DNA of 64,000 bases. It comes from Halopiger goleimassiliensis. GTDB lineage: Archaea > Halobacteriota > Halobacteria > Halobacteriales > Natrialbaceae. Position numbers and translations under genes: made by a program. Position 1 is the first letter of the stretch, and each line of letters opens with the position of its first letter. The notes under the pieces are model-generated. The model searched no databases. It saw nothing but the letters and a program-made list of their open reading frames with translations, and was not told the DNA's origin. This document shows, piece after piece, positions 26,550 through 34,781 of this stretch. Location: the NCBI RefSeq assembly GCF_000455345.1, contig NZ_HG315690.1, positions 434,001 through 498,000 of the forward strand, read 5' to 3'.

Positions 26550-26596
26550 CGACTCGAGCGTGATCGACGCGTCAGTCGAACACTCGAGTCGTCAGT
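26545..26596. terminator. 14-bp stem hairpin at the end of the Gfo/Idh gene
   Basis: Perfect inverted repeat ACTGACGACTCGAG (26545-26558) and its complement (26583-26596) with a 24-base loop. The left arm contains the stop codon. No U-run follows directly, so it may be a transcript stabiliser or processing site rather than a classic terminator. Confidence 0.55.
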
Positions 26597-26902
26597 CTTC
26601 GAGTATCGACAACGGGAGGGATGGGACCGAAACCGATCGAAGCCCGATCCTCCGGTGAGCGAACGAACACCCACCCGTGAACCGGACGGTTCGGCTAGAA
26701 CTTGATCGACGAGCGAGGAGTCACTCGAGGGACTGTAGAACGAGTGGTACCGTCGACTTGCCGTCCCTCGCTGGCCGGGTGCGTCCCCGGTACCGAGGGG
26801 AATAGCACCGATCGAAGCCGTTTTCGACTTCGTCGCGACTCCGTGGTAATCCCAAAGGTATTAATGCACATTCCTTCATCATTATCGAAGTAGAAGTTGA
26901 CT
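26597..26902. promoter_or_regulatory. Leader region of the sugar ABC importer operon
   Basis: About 306 bases without a gene. A TATA-like GTATTAATG sits near 26858-26866, about 40 nt before the ATG at 26903. I saw no clear TrmB-type operator (TACT-spacer-GAGTA). Confidence 0.4.
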
Positions 26903-28231
26903 ATGGATCGAAAGAATTCTAGCGTATCCACACCGTCCCGACGAACGGTACTCCAGGTCGCCGGTGCCACGGGGGCCGCCGCGCTCGCGGGGTGTCTCGG
27001 GGGCGACGACGAGGCCGAACCGCTCGGCGAACTGCTCGAGGAGGAGCCGGACGAGTTCGAACCGCTCGAGATCGCACACTGGTGGACCGCCGGTGGCGAG
27101 GAAGAAGCCTTCGATGCGCTCGTCGAGGGCTTCGAGGAGGCGTATCCCGAGATCGAGGTCGACTCCTCGCCGTCGCCGGGCGGGGCCGGGAGCGCGCTCG
27201 AGGCCGACGTGCGCAACCGGGTCGTCGACCAGAATCCGCCGAGTACGTTCCAGGTCTGGCCCGGTCAGGCTCTGACTGACTACACCGACGAGGACCTGCT
27301 GTACGACATCGGCGATCACGTCTGGGACGACGAGATGGAGGACGCCTACATGGACGGGCCGATCGACGCCGCGCGCCCGAACGGGGACTTCGTCGCCGTC
27401 CCGATCAACATCCACCGGCTGAACAACCTGTTCTACAACGTCGACGTGGTCGAGGAGGCCGGCGTCGACCCGGCCGAGATCGACAGTCCGAGCGAACTGC
27501 TCGACGCGATGGCGGACGTCGACGACGCCGGCTACGTCGGGATGGCCCAGCAGACCCAGTCGGAGTGGTCGACGCTCCAGCTGTGGGCACAGGTCCTGCT
27601 CGGCGAGTACGGCGCTGATACCTACGAGACGTTCATCGAGGGGGACGTCGAGGCGGTCGAATCCGAGGTCCGCGACAGCCTCGAGATCGTCGTCGACTAC
27701 AGCGAGTACTTCAACGAGGACGCGAGTTCGATGGCCGACTGGGACGACGCCAGCGCCTACATCAACCGGGGCGAGGCGGCGTTTTTCCACCAGGGCGACT
27801 GGGCCGCCGGCGAGTACGAGGCCGACGACGACCTCGAGTACGGCGAGGACTGGGACCACGTCGCGTTCCCGGGAACCGAGGACATGTACGCGTTGAACAT
27901 GGACTCGTTCGTGTTCCCCGTCTACAACCCTTCGCCGAACGCGACGCTGCGATTCCTCCAGTACGCGGGGAGTGTCGACGCACAGGAACGGTTCAACCCG
28001 CCCAAGGGGTCGATCCCGCCGCGGACCGACGTCTCCGACGAGGCGTTCACGCCGTTCCTCTCCGACCAGATGGCCGACTTCGAGCGTTCGAGCGAGCAGC
28101 CGCCCTCGATCGCCCACGGGCTGGCGGTGCGACCGGCAATCCAGTCGGACGTCGAAGGTGCCTTCGCCAACTTCATCGACAACTGGGACGTCGACGAAAC
28201 GTACGACGAACTCGTCGCCGCATTCGAGTAG
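26903..28231 (+). CDS. Sugar ABC transporter substrate-binding lipoprotein
   Basis: 442 residues from the ATG at 26903; the TTG at 26897 is less likely. A Tat-type signal (SRRTVLQVAGATGAAALAGC) with a lipobox Cys at about 32 predicts an exported lipoprotein tethered to the outer face. The mature part is a family 1 solute-binding protein: IAHWWTAGGEEEAFDALVEGF at the start, NPPSTFQVWPGQ, NIHRLNNLFYN and GEAAFFHQGDW. It resembles haloarchaeal glucose/disaccharide binding proteins of the TsgA/GltS type. It heads a complete importer with two permeases and an ATPase. Confidence 0.9.
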   Translation: MDRKNSSVSTPSRRTVLQVAGATGAAALAGCLGGDDEAEPLGELLEEEPDEFEPLEIAHWWTAGGEEEAFDALVEGFEEAYPEIEVDSSPSPGGAGSALEADVRNRVVDQNPPSTFQVWPGQALTDYTDEDLLYDIGDHVWDDEMEDAYMDGPIDAARPNGDFVAVPINIHRLNNLFYNVDVVEEAGVDPAEIDSPSELLDAMADVDDAGYVGMAQQTQSEWSTLQLWAQVLLGEYGADTYETFIEGDVEAVESEVRDSLEIVVDYSEYFNEDASSMADWDDASAYINRGEAAFFHQGDWAAGEYEADDDLEYGEDWDHVAFPGTEDMYALNMDSFVFPVYNPSPNATLRFLQYAGSVDAQERFNPPKGSIPPRTDVSDEAFTPFLSDQMADFERSSEQPPSIAHGLAVRPAIQSDVEGAFANFIDNWDVDETYDELVAAFE

Positions 28232-28246
28232 CGTCCGGACTGAGCT

Positions 28247-29224
28247 ATGGACTCGTTACGACAATCGCTCGACCGGCTCAACCCGCTGTCGACGGCCGAC
28301 GTCGACGAGACCGACGCCCACGGAGATGCTGGCCTGTTCGAGAGGGTCCGTCGCAGCGACTTCGTCCAGTCGATGCCGTTCTGGCTCCCGCCGACGCTGC
28401 TCATCATGCTGTTCGTCTACGGAGCGATCGGCTGGAACGTCGCCATCTCGCTGACCGGCTGGTCCGGCCTCGGACAGCCCGACTACACGAATCTGACGCT
28501 CGATATGTACCGGCAACTGCCGGGCGATCCCGACTTCCGGGCGTCGTTCGTCAACACGATCTACCTGCTCGTTTCGTTCACCGGGGTCTCGCTGATCGTC
28601 GGGCTCGTACTCGCCTTGCTCGTCGACCGCAAGGTCCGCTTCGAGAACACGTTCAGAACGATCTACCTGCTTCCGATGGCGCTGTCGTTCGTCGTGACGG
28701 CGATCTTCTGGACGTGGATGTACAACACGTCGGAAGGATTGATCAACACGGCGTTGAGCGCCGTCGGACTCGACGCCCTCACCCAGGACTGGCTGGGTGA
28801 TCCGCGGTTCAAACTCGCCGCGGTCGTCTTCGCGTTGATCTGGCAGTTCAGCGGCTACTGTATGATCGTCTACCTCGCCGGCCTCCGGTCGATCCCGACC
28901 GAACACTACCAGGCAGCACGGATCGACGGCGCGTCGACGCTGAAAGTCTACTGGCGAGTGATCATCCCACAGCTTCGCTCCTCGACCGTCGGGGCGGTCG
29001 TCGTCCTGATGGTCTTCGCCCTCAAGGCGTTCGACTTCATCTACGTCATGTTCGGCACGAATCCCGGTCGGTCGGTCGACATCCTCGCGGTGACGATGTA
29101 CCGCGAGGCGTTCGAACGGACCGAGTGGGCCTACGGCGCAGCGATCGCCGTCGTGCTCTTCTTGCTCGCACTGACGATCATCGGTCCCTACGCCTACAAC
29201 CAGTACAAACGAGGTGCACTCTGA
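28247..29224 (+). CDS. Sugar ABC transporter permease, MalF/UgpA type
   Basis: 325 residues. After a 40-residue cytoplasmic start come six membrane helices. The EAA loop that touches the ATPase is TEHYQAARIDGASTLKVYWR, followed by VIIPQLRS. The final helix ends at YNQYKRG. It begins 15 bases after the binding-protein gene and overlaps the next permease as TGATG, so the importer genes form one operon. Confidence 0.9.
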   Translation: MDSLRQSLDRLNPLSTADVDETDAHGDAGLFERVRRSDFVQSMPFWLPPTLLIMLFVYGAIGWNVAISLTGWSGLGQPDYTNLTLDMYRQLPGDPDFRASFVNTIYLLVSFTGVSLIVGLVLALLVDRKVRFENTFRTIYLLPMALSFVVTAIFWTWMYNTSEGLINTALSAVGLDALTQDWLGDPRFKLAAVVFALIWQFSGYCMIVYLAGLRSIPTEHYQAARIDGASTLKVYWRVIIPQLRSSTVGAVVVLMVFALKAFDFIYVMFGTNPGRSVDILAVTMYREAFERTEWAYGAAIAVVLFLLALTIIGPYAYNQYKRGAL

Positions 29225-30114
29225 TGGCTTCGACCGACGATACACACAGCCCCATCGATCGGCTCCGCGAGTTGCCCCGGCGCGTTCGCCGACTCGAGCG
29301 CAAACGCGTCGCCCTGTACGGCACGCTGTTCGCGCTGGTCCTGGCCTACCTCTCGCCGCTGTACAGCGGCCTTACCACCGCGTTCAAGACACAGGACGCG
29401 TATCAGGAGACGACGCCGCTTCATCCCCCCTTCCTGGAGGGGTTTACGATCGATCCGTGGGTCACGGCCGGGAGCGAACTGGCCTTCGCGATGGTCAACA
29501 GCTTCGCGTTGACGATCCCGGGGGCCGTGCTGTCGGCGGTTCTCGGCAGCTTCGCGGCCTACGGGCTGACCAAGGTCGACTGGCGCGGACAGGCGTTCCT
29601 GCTCGCGCTGTTTCTCGCAGCGGTGTTTATCCCCTATCAGGCGGTGCTCGTTCCGCTGCGGCAGTTCTGGTCGATGATCGGCCTGAGCCAGCTCCATCCC
29701 CGGGGCGAACTGGTGGAGTTGATCGTCACCCACGTCGCCTACGGGGTTCCGATCTGTACGATCCTATTCCGATCGTACTACCGGACGCTCGATACGGAAC
29801 TCATCGAAGCGGCCCGCCTCGACGGGGCGACCCTCGCGCGGATCTACCGGAAGATCGTGTTGCCGCTCTCGCTCCCGATGTTCGCCGTGACGCTGATCTA
29901 CCAGTTCACCCAGATCTGGAACGACTTCCTCTTCGCGCTGGTGTTGCTCACGAACCGCTCGAACTACGTCGCCACCCTCGAGTTGAACGCGCTCGCGGGG
30001 TCGATGTCGACGGACTACAGCGTCCAGATGGCGGGGGCGTTCATCGCAGCGCTGCCGACGATTCTGGTCTACGTCCTGTTCGGAGAACAGTTCGCCAAGG
30101 GACAAACGATATGA
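29224..30114 (+). CDS. Sugar ABC transporter permease, MalG/UgpE type
   Basis: 296 residues from the ATG that overlaps the previous stop. Six membrane helices are seen. The EAA loop is ELIEAARLDGATLARIYRK followed by IVLPLSLPM. The C-terminus GEQFAKGQTI is the usual MalG-family ending. It forms a heterodimeric channel with the preceding permease. Confidence 0.9.
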   Translation: MASTDDTHSPIDRLRELPRRVRRLERKRVALYGTLFALVLAYLSPLYSGLTTAFKTQDAYQETTPLHPPFLEGFTIDPWVTAGSELAFAMVNSFALTIPGAVLSAVLGSFAAYGLTKVDWRGQAFLLALFLAAVFIPYQAVLVPLRQFWSMIGLSQLHPRGELVELIVTHVAYGVPICTILFRSYYRTLDTELIEAARLDGATLARIYRKIVLPLSLPMFAVTLIYQFTQIWNDFLFALVLLTNRSNYVATLELNALAGSMSTDYSVQMAGAFIAALPTILVYVLFGEQFAKGQTI

Positions 30115-30129
30115 ACGAACGGAGAGACG

Positions 30130-31272
30130 ATGGCTGATCTAGAACTCGACGACGTAACCAAAGTGTACGTAGAGAACGACGGCAACGAGATCACCGCCGT
30201 CGACGAGGTATCGCTCGAAATCGACGACGGGGAGTTCCTGGTGCTGGTCGGCCCCTCGGGCTGTGGGAAGTCGACGACCCTCCGAATGGTCGCGGGCCTC
30301 GAGAGTATCACCAGCGGCGAGATCAGGCTCGACGGGGAAGTGATCAACGACCGCAAACCCAAGGATCGGGACATCGCGATGGTGTTCCAGTCGTACGCGC
30401 TGTACCCCCACATGACCGTCCGCGAGAACATGGCGTTCGGGCTCGAGGAGTCGACGACGATGCCCGACGACGAGATCGCCGAGACGGTCGAATCTACCGC
30501 AGAGATGCTCGGCATCGACGATCTCCTCGACCGTAAGCCCGACGACCTCTCGGGCGGCCAGCAACAACGCGTCGCGCTCGGCCGCGCGATCGTCCGCGAT
30601 CCCGAGGTGTTCCTCCTCGACGAGCCCCTCTCGAACCTCGACGCGAAGCTCCGGGCCCAGATGCGGACCGAACTCCAGCGACTGCAGGAGGAACTGACCG
30701 TCTCGACGATCTACGTCACGCACGACCAGACCGAGGCGATGACGATGGCGGACAAGATCGCCATCCTGAACGAGGGGCAGTTACAGCAGGTCGGCACGCC
30801 CCTCGAGTGTTACCACGAGCCCGCGAACCTGTTCGTCGCCGGCTTCATCGGCGAGCCGTCGATGAACTTCTTCGAGACGACCCGCGAGGACGACCGACTC
30901 GTCCACGACTGTTTCGAGTACGACCTCTCGAGGGAGACGGCCGCCGAGGTCGGCGACCACAGCGACCTCGTGCTCGGCATTCGACCGGAGGACGTCGAGC
31001 TGTCCGCCGGATCGGAGGGACGACACTCCTACGAGACCGTCGTCGACGTGGTCGAACCGATGGGCAACGAGAACAACGTCTATCTCACGTTCGCCGGCGA
31101 CCACGACGAGACGTTCGTCGCGACCATCGACGGGTTGCAACACGTCGAGGAGGGAGAGTCCGTGATCGCGAAACTACCGGAGGAGGCGGTACACGTTTTC
31201 GACCGGGAGAGCGGACGCGCGCTTCGCAACCGGACGCTCGACACGGAGTCGGTGACCGACCTCCGTATCTAG
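30130..31272 (+). CDS. Sugar ABC transporter ATP-binding protein, MalK/UgpC type
   Basis: 380 residues. Walker A GPSGCGKST, Q-loop FQSYALYPHMTV, signature LSGGQQQR, Walker B VFLLDEPLSNLD and switch THDQTEAM are all intact. The C-terminal 140 residues are a TOBE/MalK regulatory domain (LGIRPEDVEL). The GGAG-containing sequence before the ATG gives a usable Shine-Dalgarno site, fitting an internal operon gene 15 bases after the MalG-type gene. Substrate range cannot be told from the ATPase. Confidence 0.92.
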   Translation: MADLELDDVTKVYVENDGNEITAVDEVSLEIDDGEFLVLVGPSGCGKSTTLRMVAGLESITSGEIRLDGEVINDRKPKDRDIAMVFQSYALYPHMTVRENMAFGLEESTTMPDDEIAETVESTAEMLGIDDLLDRKPDDLSGGQQQRVALGRAIVRDPEVFLLDEPLSNLDAKLRAQMRTELQRLQEELTVSTIYVTHDQTEAMTMADKIAILNEGQLQQVGTPLECYHEPANLFVAGFIGEPSMNFFETTREDDRLVHDCFEYDLSRETAAEVGDHSDLVLGIRPEDVELSAGSEGRHSYETVVDVVEPMGNENNVYLTFAGDHDETFVATIDGLQHVEEGESVIAKLPEEAVHVFDRESGRALRNRTLDTESVTDLRI

Positions 31273-31301
31273 CCGGCCGTCGGTCGCTCTCGGCTCCGTT
31301 C

Positions 31302-32048
31302 TCAGTCGATCGAACCCGCAGCGTCTTCTACAGCCGACCGATAGCCCCGCGCGACGAGCCGTGCGGCGACGACGTGTGCGTAGAACGCGACGAAAATCGC
31401 GACGACGCCGAACGCCGTCGCACGCGAGAGCGCCGCGAGGAGGAACGCCCAGCCCGGGACGACGAACAGAGCCGCGAACGTCCAGGCCATGAAGTAACCG
31501 CTGTGTCCGAGAATCGGGACGTACCGGTGGACGTCCGCGGCACCCGCCAGCCGTCCGCCCGTGGCCACGTATCCGACGGCCGCGGGATAGACGTAGCCGA
31601 CGGTCACCACCAGCACCAGGACGACCGTCGTCCCGGTGAAAAACAGCAACGATCCGGCGAACCCGAGCGAATCCGCCGATACGGGGACCTGTAACAGCCC
31701 GCCGACCGTCGCGGCGACGATCACACCTCCTACCGCGGCGTATCCGAGCGTCACGGCCAGCAGTCGACAGCCGTCCCTGAAGACGGTGCCGACTGGCCGA
31801 AACCCGGGCGGGGTATCCGCGCCGTCGATCGTCGTCGCGACGACCCTGAACAGGTACCCGAGCAAGGCGACGACCGGGACCGTTCCGAGCGCGAGGAACA
31901 CTACGGCCAGTGGAAGCGAGTGACTGACGCTCGTGAGCTGGAGGGTCATCGCCGCCACCAGCCCCAGCAGGCCGCCGGTCGCGAGGAGATCCGGTGACCG
32001 ATCGCCCCGGAACGGGTACCGCATCCCCTCGTTCACGAGCAGCGCCAT
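31302..32048 (-). CDS. DUF4013-type multi-pass membrane protein
   Basis: 248 residues with about six hydrophobic segments and the typical start of archaeal DUF4013 proteins (ALLVNEGMRYPFRGDR). The loop DGADTPPGFRPVGTVFRDGCR is also characteristic. The function of the family is unknown. The gene converges on the importer ATPase gene; the 29-base gap holds no obvious terminator. About 200 bases separate its start from the psmB stop and contain no gene. Confidence 0.72.
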   Translation of the reverse strand: MALLVNEGMRYPFRGDRSPDLLATGGLLGLVAAMTLQLTSVSHSLPLAVVFLALGTVPVVALLGYLFRVVATTIDGADTPPGFRPVGTVFRDGCRLLAVTLGYAAVGGVIVAATVGGLLQVPVSADSLGFAGSLLFFTGTTVVLVLVVTVGYVYPAAVGYVATGGRLAGAADVHRYVPILGHSGYFMAWTFAALFVVPGWAFLLAALSRATAFGVVAIFVAFYAHVVAARLVARGYRSAVEDAAGSID

Positions 32049-32249
32049 GGTCGGTCACAGGGAGCCTCCCCCTAAAACGGTTTCAATCCCTCTCCGAGCA
32101 GTGCCACTGCGGTCCCGGACCGGTGATCGACACTCGAGCGATGGCCATGCCTCCACGGGGGGATCGACGGCGAGAGGCGGACGGGGTCCGGCTACGAGAC
32201 AGGACGATTCCGTCCTCAGGCCGGTCGAAATCGGGAGAATCGAGTGGAG

Positions 32250-32981
32250 TTAGATTACTTCGTCGAAGTCGTGGTGGCCGTGGATGTCGACGCCCTCGTC
32301 GGTGATCTCACAGAGGAAAACGCCGTTACCGGAGCCGGTGTCGCGCTCGGCGGCGGACTTGATCGAGCGGGCCGCGATGGTCGTCGCCTCGTCGTTCGAG
32401 AGGTCGTCCTCGTAGGCCTGCTCGAGGTGGCCGTAGGCCAGTTGCATCCCCGACCCCGTCACGGTGTACTCGTCCTCCATGACGCCGCCCGCGGGGTCGA
32501 TACTGAAGACGTGGCTGCCCTCTTCGTCGACGCCGCCCAGGATCGGGTGGATGGCGAAGAACGGGCCGCCGCGGGCGAAGTTGCCCGCGAGGTTCGCCAG
32601 CGCCTCGATGCTCATGTCCTCGCCGCGACGGGACTCGTAGAGGTTGACCTCGGCCCGCAGCGTCGAGATAAAGGACTGTGCGCCGCCGACGCTACCGACC
32701 AGCGTCAGCGCGCCGGTCGGGTGGATCTGCTCGACCTTCTGGACGTTCTTGTTGGAGACGAACCGACCGCCGAGACTGGCGCGCATGTCCGTCGCGATGA
32801 CGACGCCGTCCTCGGTCGTGATGCCGATGGTCGTCGTCCCGGTCTTGTTCACGTTGTCGAGGTCGGCCGTCGAGAGGTCGTTCTGTGGCAGACGACCCAC
32901 TTCGGGCGCGTAGGGGTCGGAGTCGTCGGCCAACTGATCGACCGTCCGCGAGAAGTCCGAGTCGTGGTGCGGTGTACGCAT
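32250..32981 (-). CDS. psmB: Proteasome beta subunit
   Basis: 243 residues. A propeptide of 48 residues precedes the autocatalytic cleavage site KTG|TTTIGI, so Thr49 becomes the N-terminal nucleophile of the 20S proteasome. Other conserved features are DGVVIATDMRASLGG, the catalytic Lys in SNKNVQKVEQI, VGSVGGAQ, and SGSGMQLAYGHLE near the end. It forms the inner proteolytic rings with alpha subunits coded elsewhere. The TATA box at 33006-33013 lies about 29 nt before the start, fitting a leaderless or nearly leaderless transcript. Confidence 0.96.
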   Translation of the reverse strand: MRTPHHDSDFSRTVDQLADDSDPYAPEVGRLPQNDLSTADLDNVNKTGTTTIGITTEDGVVIATDMRASLGGRFVSNKNVQKVEQIHPTGALTLVGSVGGAQSFISTLRAEVNLYESRRGEDMSIEALANLAGNFARGGPFFAIHPILGGVDEEGSHVFSIDPAGGVMEDEYTVTGSGMQLAYGHLEQAYEDDLSNDEATTIAARSIKSAAERDTGSGNGVFLCEITDEGVDIHGHHDFDEVI

Positions 32982-33005
32982 TGACGGAACGTTACGGCCG
33001 GACGG

Positions 33006-33013
33006 TATAAAAC
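33006..33013 (-). promoter_or_regulatory. TATA box of psmB
   Basis: GTTTTATA read on the minus strand, centred about 29 nt before the psmB ATG at 32981. Confidence 0.6.
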
Positions 33014-33149
33014 ACCGGCGTTCGTCCTCCCGTTTTACCGTAACGCGCGTGAGCGGACGGTCGACGCGCTCTCGGAGTCACGAAGCGAACTAGGCCCACG
33101 GGGCCGTCGCTCGGTGGCGAGTCAGCGCAAAACGAGCGCGAGCGGTCGA

Positions 33150-33320
33150 TCAGGGCTGGGCGTTTTCGTAGGCCTCCTCGACGTTCGCGAGGAGTCGGTG
33201 GACCGGAAGGGTGATCCCGGCCTGGCGGGCGGTGATGGCGAGGGGCATCGCGACGATACCGATCACGATGCACAGTTGGTACAGTGCGAACAGGGTCGCG
33301 CGGTACACGCGGGTTATCAT
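33150..33320 (-). CDS. Small conserved-looking membrane protein, 56 residues
   Basis: Read directly from the minus strand, ATG at 33320 and TGA at 33150. The product starts MITRVYRATLFALYQLCIVI, continues through one hydrophobic helix to ARQAGITLPVHRL and ends NVEEAYENAQP. It is too short for usual gene finders. A strong TATA box (TATATAAG read from the plus strand, 33351-33358) sits about 35 nt upstream, and the codon use is normal for the region. I believe similar proteins occur widely in haloarchaea but cannot name a function. Confidence 0.75.
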   Translation of the reverse strand: MITRVYRATLFALYQLCIVIGIVAMPLAITARQAGITLPVHRLLANVEEAYENAQP

Positions 33321-33350
33321 CGGCGTTCAGCCGTGTTCAGAGGCAGGGAG

Positions 33351-33358
33351 TATATAAG
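33351..33358 (-). promoter_or_regulatory. Strong TATA box of the 56-residue membrane protein gene
   Basis: The minus-strand sequence GCTTATATA gives one of the best TATA boxes in the window, about 35 nt before the ATG at 33320. The gap 33321-33627 otherwise holds no supported gene. Confidence 0.6.
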
Positions 33359-33627
33359 CTTTCTTGAAACTCGTAAAGTATAATGATCGTCCCTTATCGA
33401 CCAGGTCGCCGCCGTGTTGCGATTCAACTGGAGTTTACTCGAGCCAAACTGAGGCAGTTTTCGGCTCGACATCGGGCTAAGCCTGCGGGAATCGACGCGG
33501 CAAATTCGCATAAGTTACGAGCATTATCGCTTTGACGTGCGCGGTCGGTCCGGACTGCCGTCTCGAGAGCGCGCGCCTCGGAGCGACGAACCGCAAAACA
33601 GGAAACCCCTCGGAACGACCAGGGCAT

Positions 33628-33981
33628 ATGGGCAATTATCTCGTCGCGATGGAGGCCGCATGGCTCGTTCGTGACGTCGAAGAGATCGACGACGCGATCG
33701 GCGTCGCGGTCAGCGAAGCCGGGAAACGACTCAACAACGAGGACATGGACTACGTCGAAGTCGAAGTCGGCGCGACGGGGTGTCCAGCCTGTGGCGAACC
33801 CTTCGACTCGGCGTTCATCGCGGCCGACACCGCGCTGGTCGGCCTGGCGCTCGAGATGGAAGTGTACAACGCCGACAGCGAGGAACACGCTTCCCGGATC
33901 GCCAAAAGCGAGGTCGGCGGCGCGCTGCGGGACGTCCCGCTGTCCGTCGTCGAAGTCGTCGAGACCCCCGACGACGAGTGA
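33628..33981 (+). CDS. UPF0212 / DUF555 protein
   Basis: 117 residues from the ATG at 33628. It matches the archaeal UPF0212 family: NYLVAMEAAWLVRDVE at the start, then DAIGVAVSEAGKRLN, a CPACGEPF motif with two Cys that might bind metal, and ADTALVGLALEMEVYNADSEEHA. The function is unknown. It stands alone, with an upstream region of ordinary composition. Confidence 0.88.
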   Translation: MGNYLVAMEAAWLVRDVEEIDDAIGVAVSEAGKRLNNEDMDYVEVEVGATGCPACGEPFDSAFIAADTALVGLALEMEVYNADSEEHASRIAKSEVGGALRDVPLSVVEVVETPDDE

Positions 33982-34118
33982 ACCCGACTGCCGTTCCGAA
34001 CTACCGCCGCGACCGCGACGCGGACGCGATCGGTCCGACGCTGTCCTCCAGCGTCGGTACGTGACGGGAGTCCGACGTTCGTCCCGACCGAGGATTGGCA
34101 CGTACCCAAAGTACTTTT

Positions 34119-34135
34119 GATAACCCGTAGTTATC
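34119..34135. promoter_or_regulatory. Palindromic operator GATAAC-N5-GTTATC before the HTH-CBS gene
   Basis: A perfect 6+6 inverted repeat with 5-base spacer, ending 7 bases before the ATG at 34143. It covers the expected transcription start, so binding there would block transcription. The product's own HTH is the obvious candidate. Confidence 0.55.
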
Positions 34136-34142
34136 CCTTCGT

Positions 34143-34682
34143 ATGGAACTTCCGACGCCCGCGGACCTGCGCCAGCGCCGAACCGAACTCGGGCTGACCC
34201 AGAGCGAACTGGCCGAGAAAGCCGACGTCTCCCAGCCGTTGATCGCCCGGATCGAAGGCGGTGACGTCGATCCACGCCTCTCGACGCTGCGGCGCATCGT
34301 CAACGCCTTAGAGAAGGCCGAAAGCGACGTGGTTCGCGCGGCGGACCTGATGAACGAGGCCGTCGTCAGCGTCGCGCCCGACGAACCGGTCAGCGAGGCC
34401 GCCCGCAAAATGGAGGAAGAGGCCTACTCGCAACTGGCCGTCATCCAGGAGGGGATTCCGGTGGGTTCGATCAGCCAGAGCGACCTCGTCCACCTCGACT
34501 CCGAGGACCGCGACGAACCCGTGGAACAGCACATGAGCGAGAGTTTCCCGACCGTTTCGAAGGACGCGACGCTCGACGAGATCAGTAACCTGCTCGAGCA
34601 CTACAAGGCCGTGATGATCACCGAGGCCGGCGAGACAGTCGGGATCATCACCGAAGCCGACGTCGCCGCGCGGCTGTCGTAA
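34143..34682 (+). CDS. HTH (Xre-type) regulator with paired CBS domains
   Basis: 179 residues. Residues 6-60 are an Xre-type helix-turn-helix (LRQRRTELGLTQSELAEKADVSQPLIARIEGG). Residues 66-179 are two CBS motifs (LMNEAVVSVAPDEPVSEAARKM and MSESFPTVSKDATLDEISNLL), which normally bind adenine nucleotides or SAM-like ligands. It is a one-component sensor linking a nucleotide signal to transcription. The target set is unknown; a palindrome directly upstream suggests autoregulation. Confidence 0.88.
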   Translation: MELPTPADLRQRRTELGLTQSELAEKADVSQPLIARIEGGDVDPRLSTLRRIVNALEKAESDVVRAADLMNEAVVSVAPDEPVSEAARKMEEEAYSQLAVIQEGIPVGSISQSDLVHLDSEDRDEPVEQHMSESFPTVSKDATLDEISNLLEHYKAVMITEAGETVGIITEADVAARLS

Positions 34683-34749
34683 CTCCCGTTCGGCCCGGTT
34701 GTGTCCGACGCACCGTGATCGGAACGACTCGCTCGCCTGGGATAACTGA

Positions 34750-34759
34750 CTTGTACAAG
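34750..34759. promoter_or_regulatory. Palindrome CTTGTACAAG at the TATA position of tenA
   Basis: A perfect 10-base palindrome centred 27 nt before the tenA-like ATG at 34782, exactly where the TATA box should be. It may be an operator overlapping a weak TATA element, or chance. Confidence 0.35.
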
Positions 34760-34781
34760 GGGCGAATACCGGGGCGTACGT

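Noticed and set aside
33382-33534. 50-codon frame starting MIVPYRPGRRR
   Set aside because: Very basic composition unlike haloarchaeal proteins, no promoter at the right place; probably chance.
34683-34781. TPP riboswitch before tenA
   Set aside because: The 99-base gap lacks the conserved CUGAGA and other THI-box sequences.
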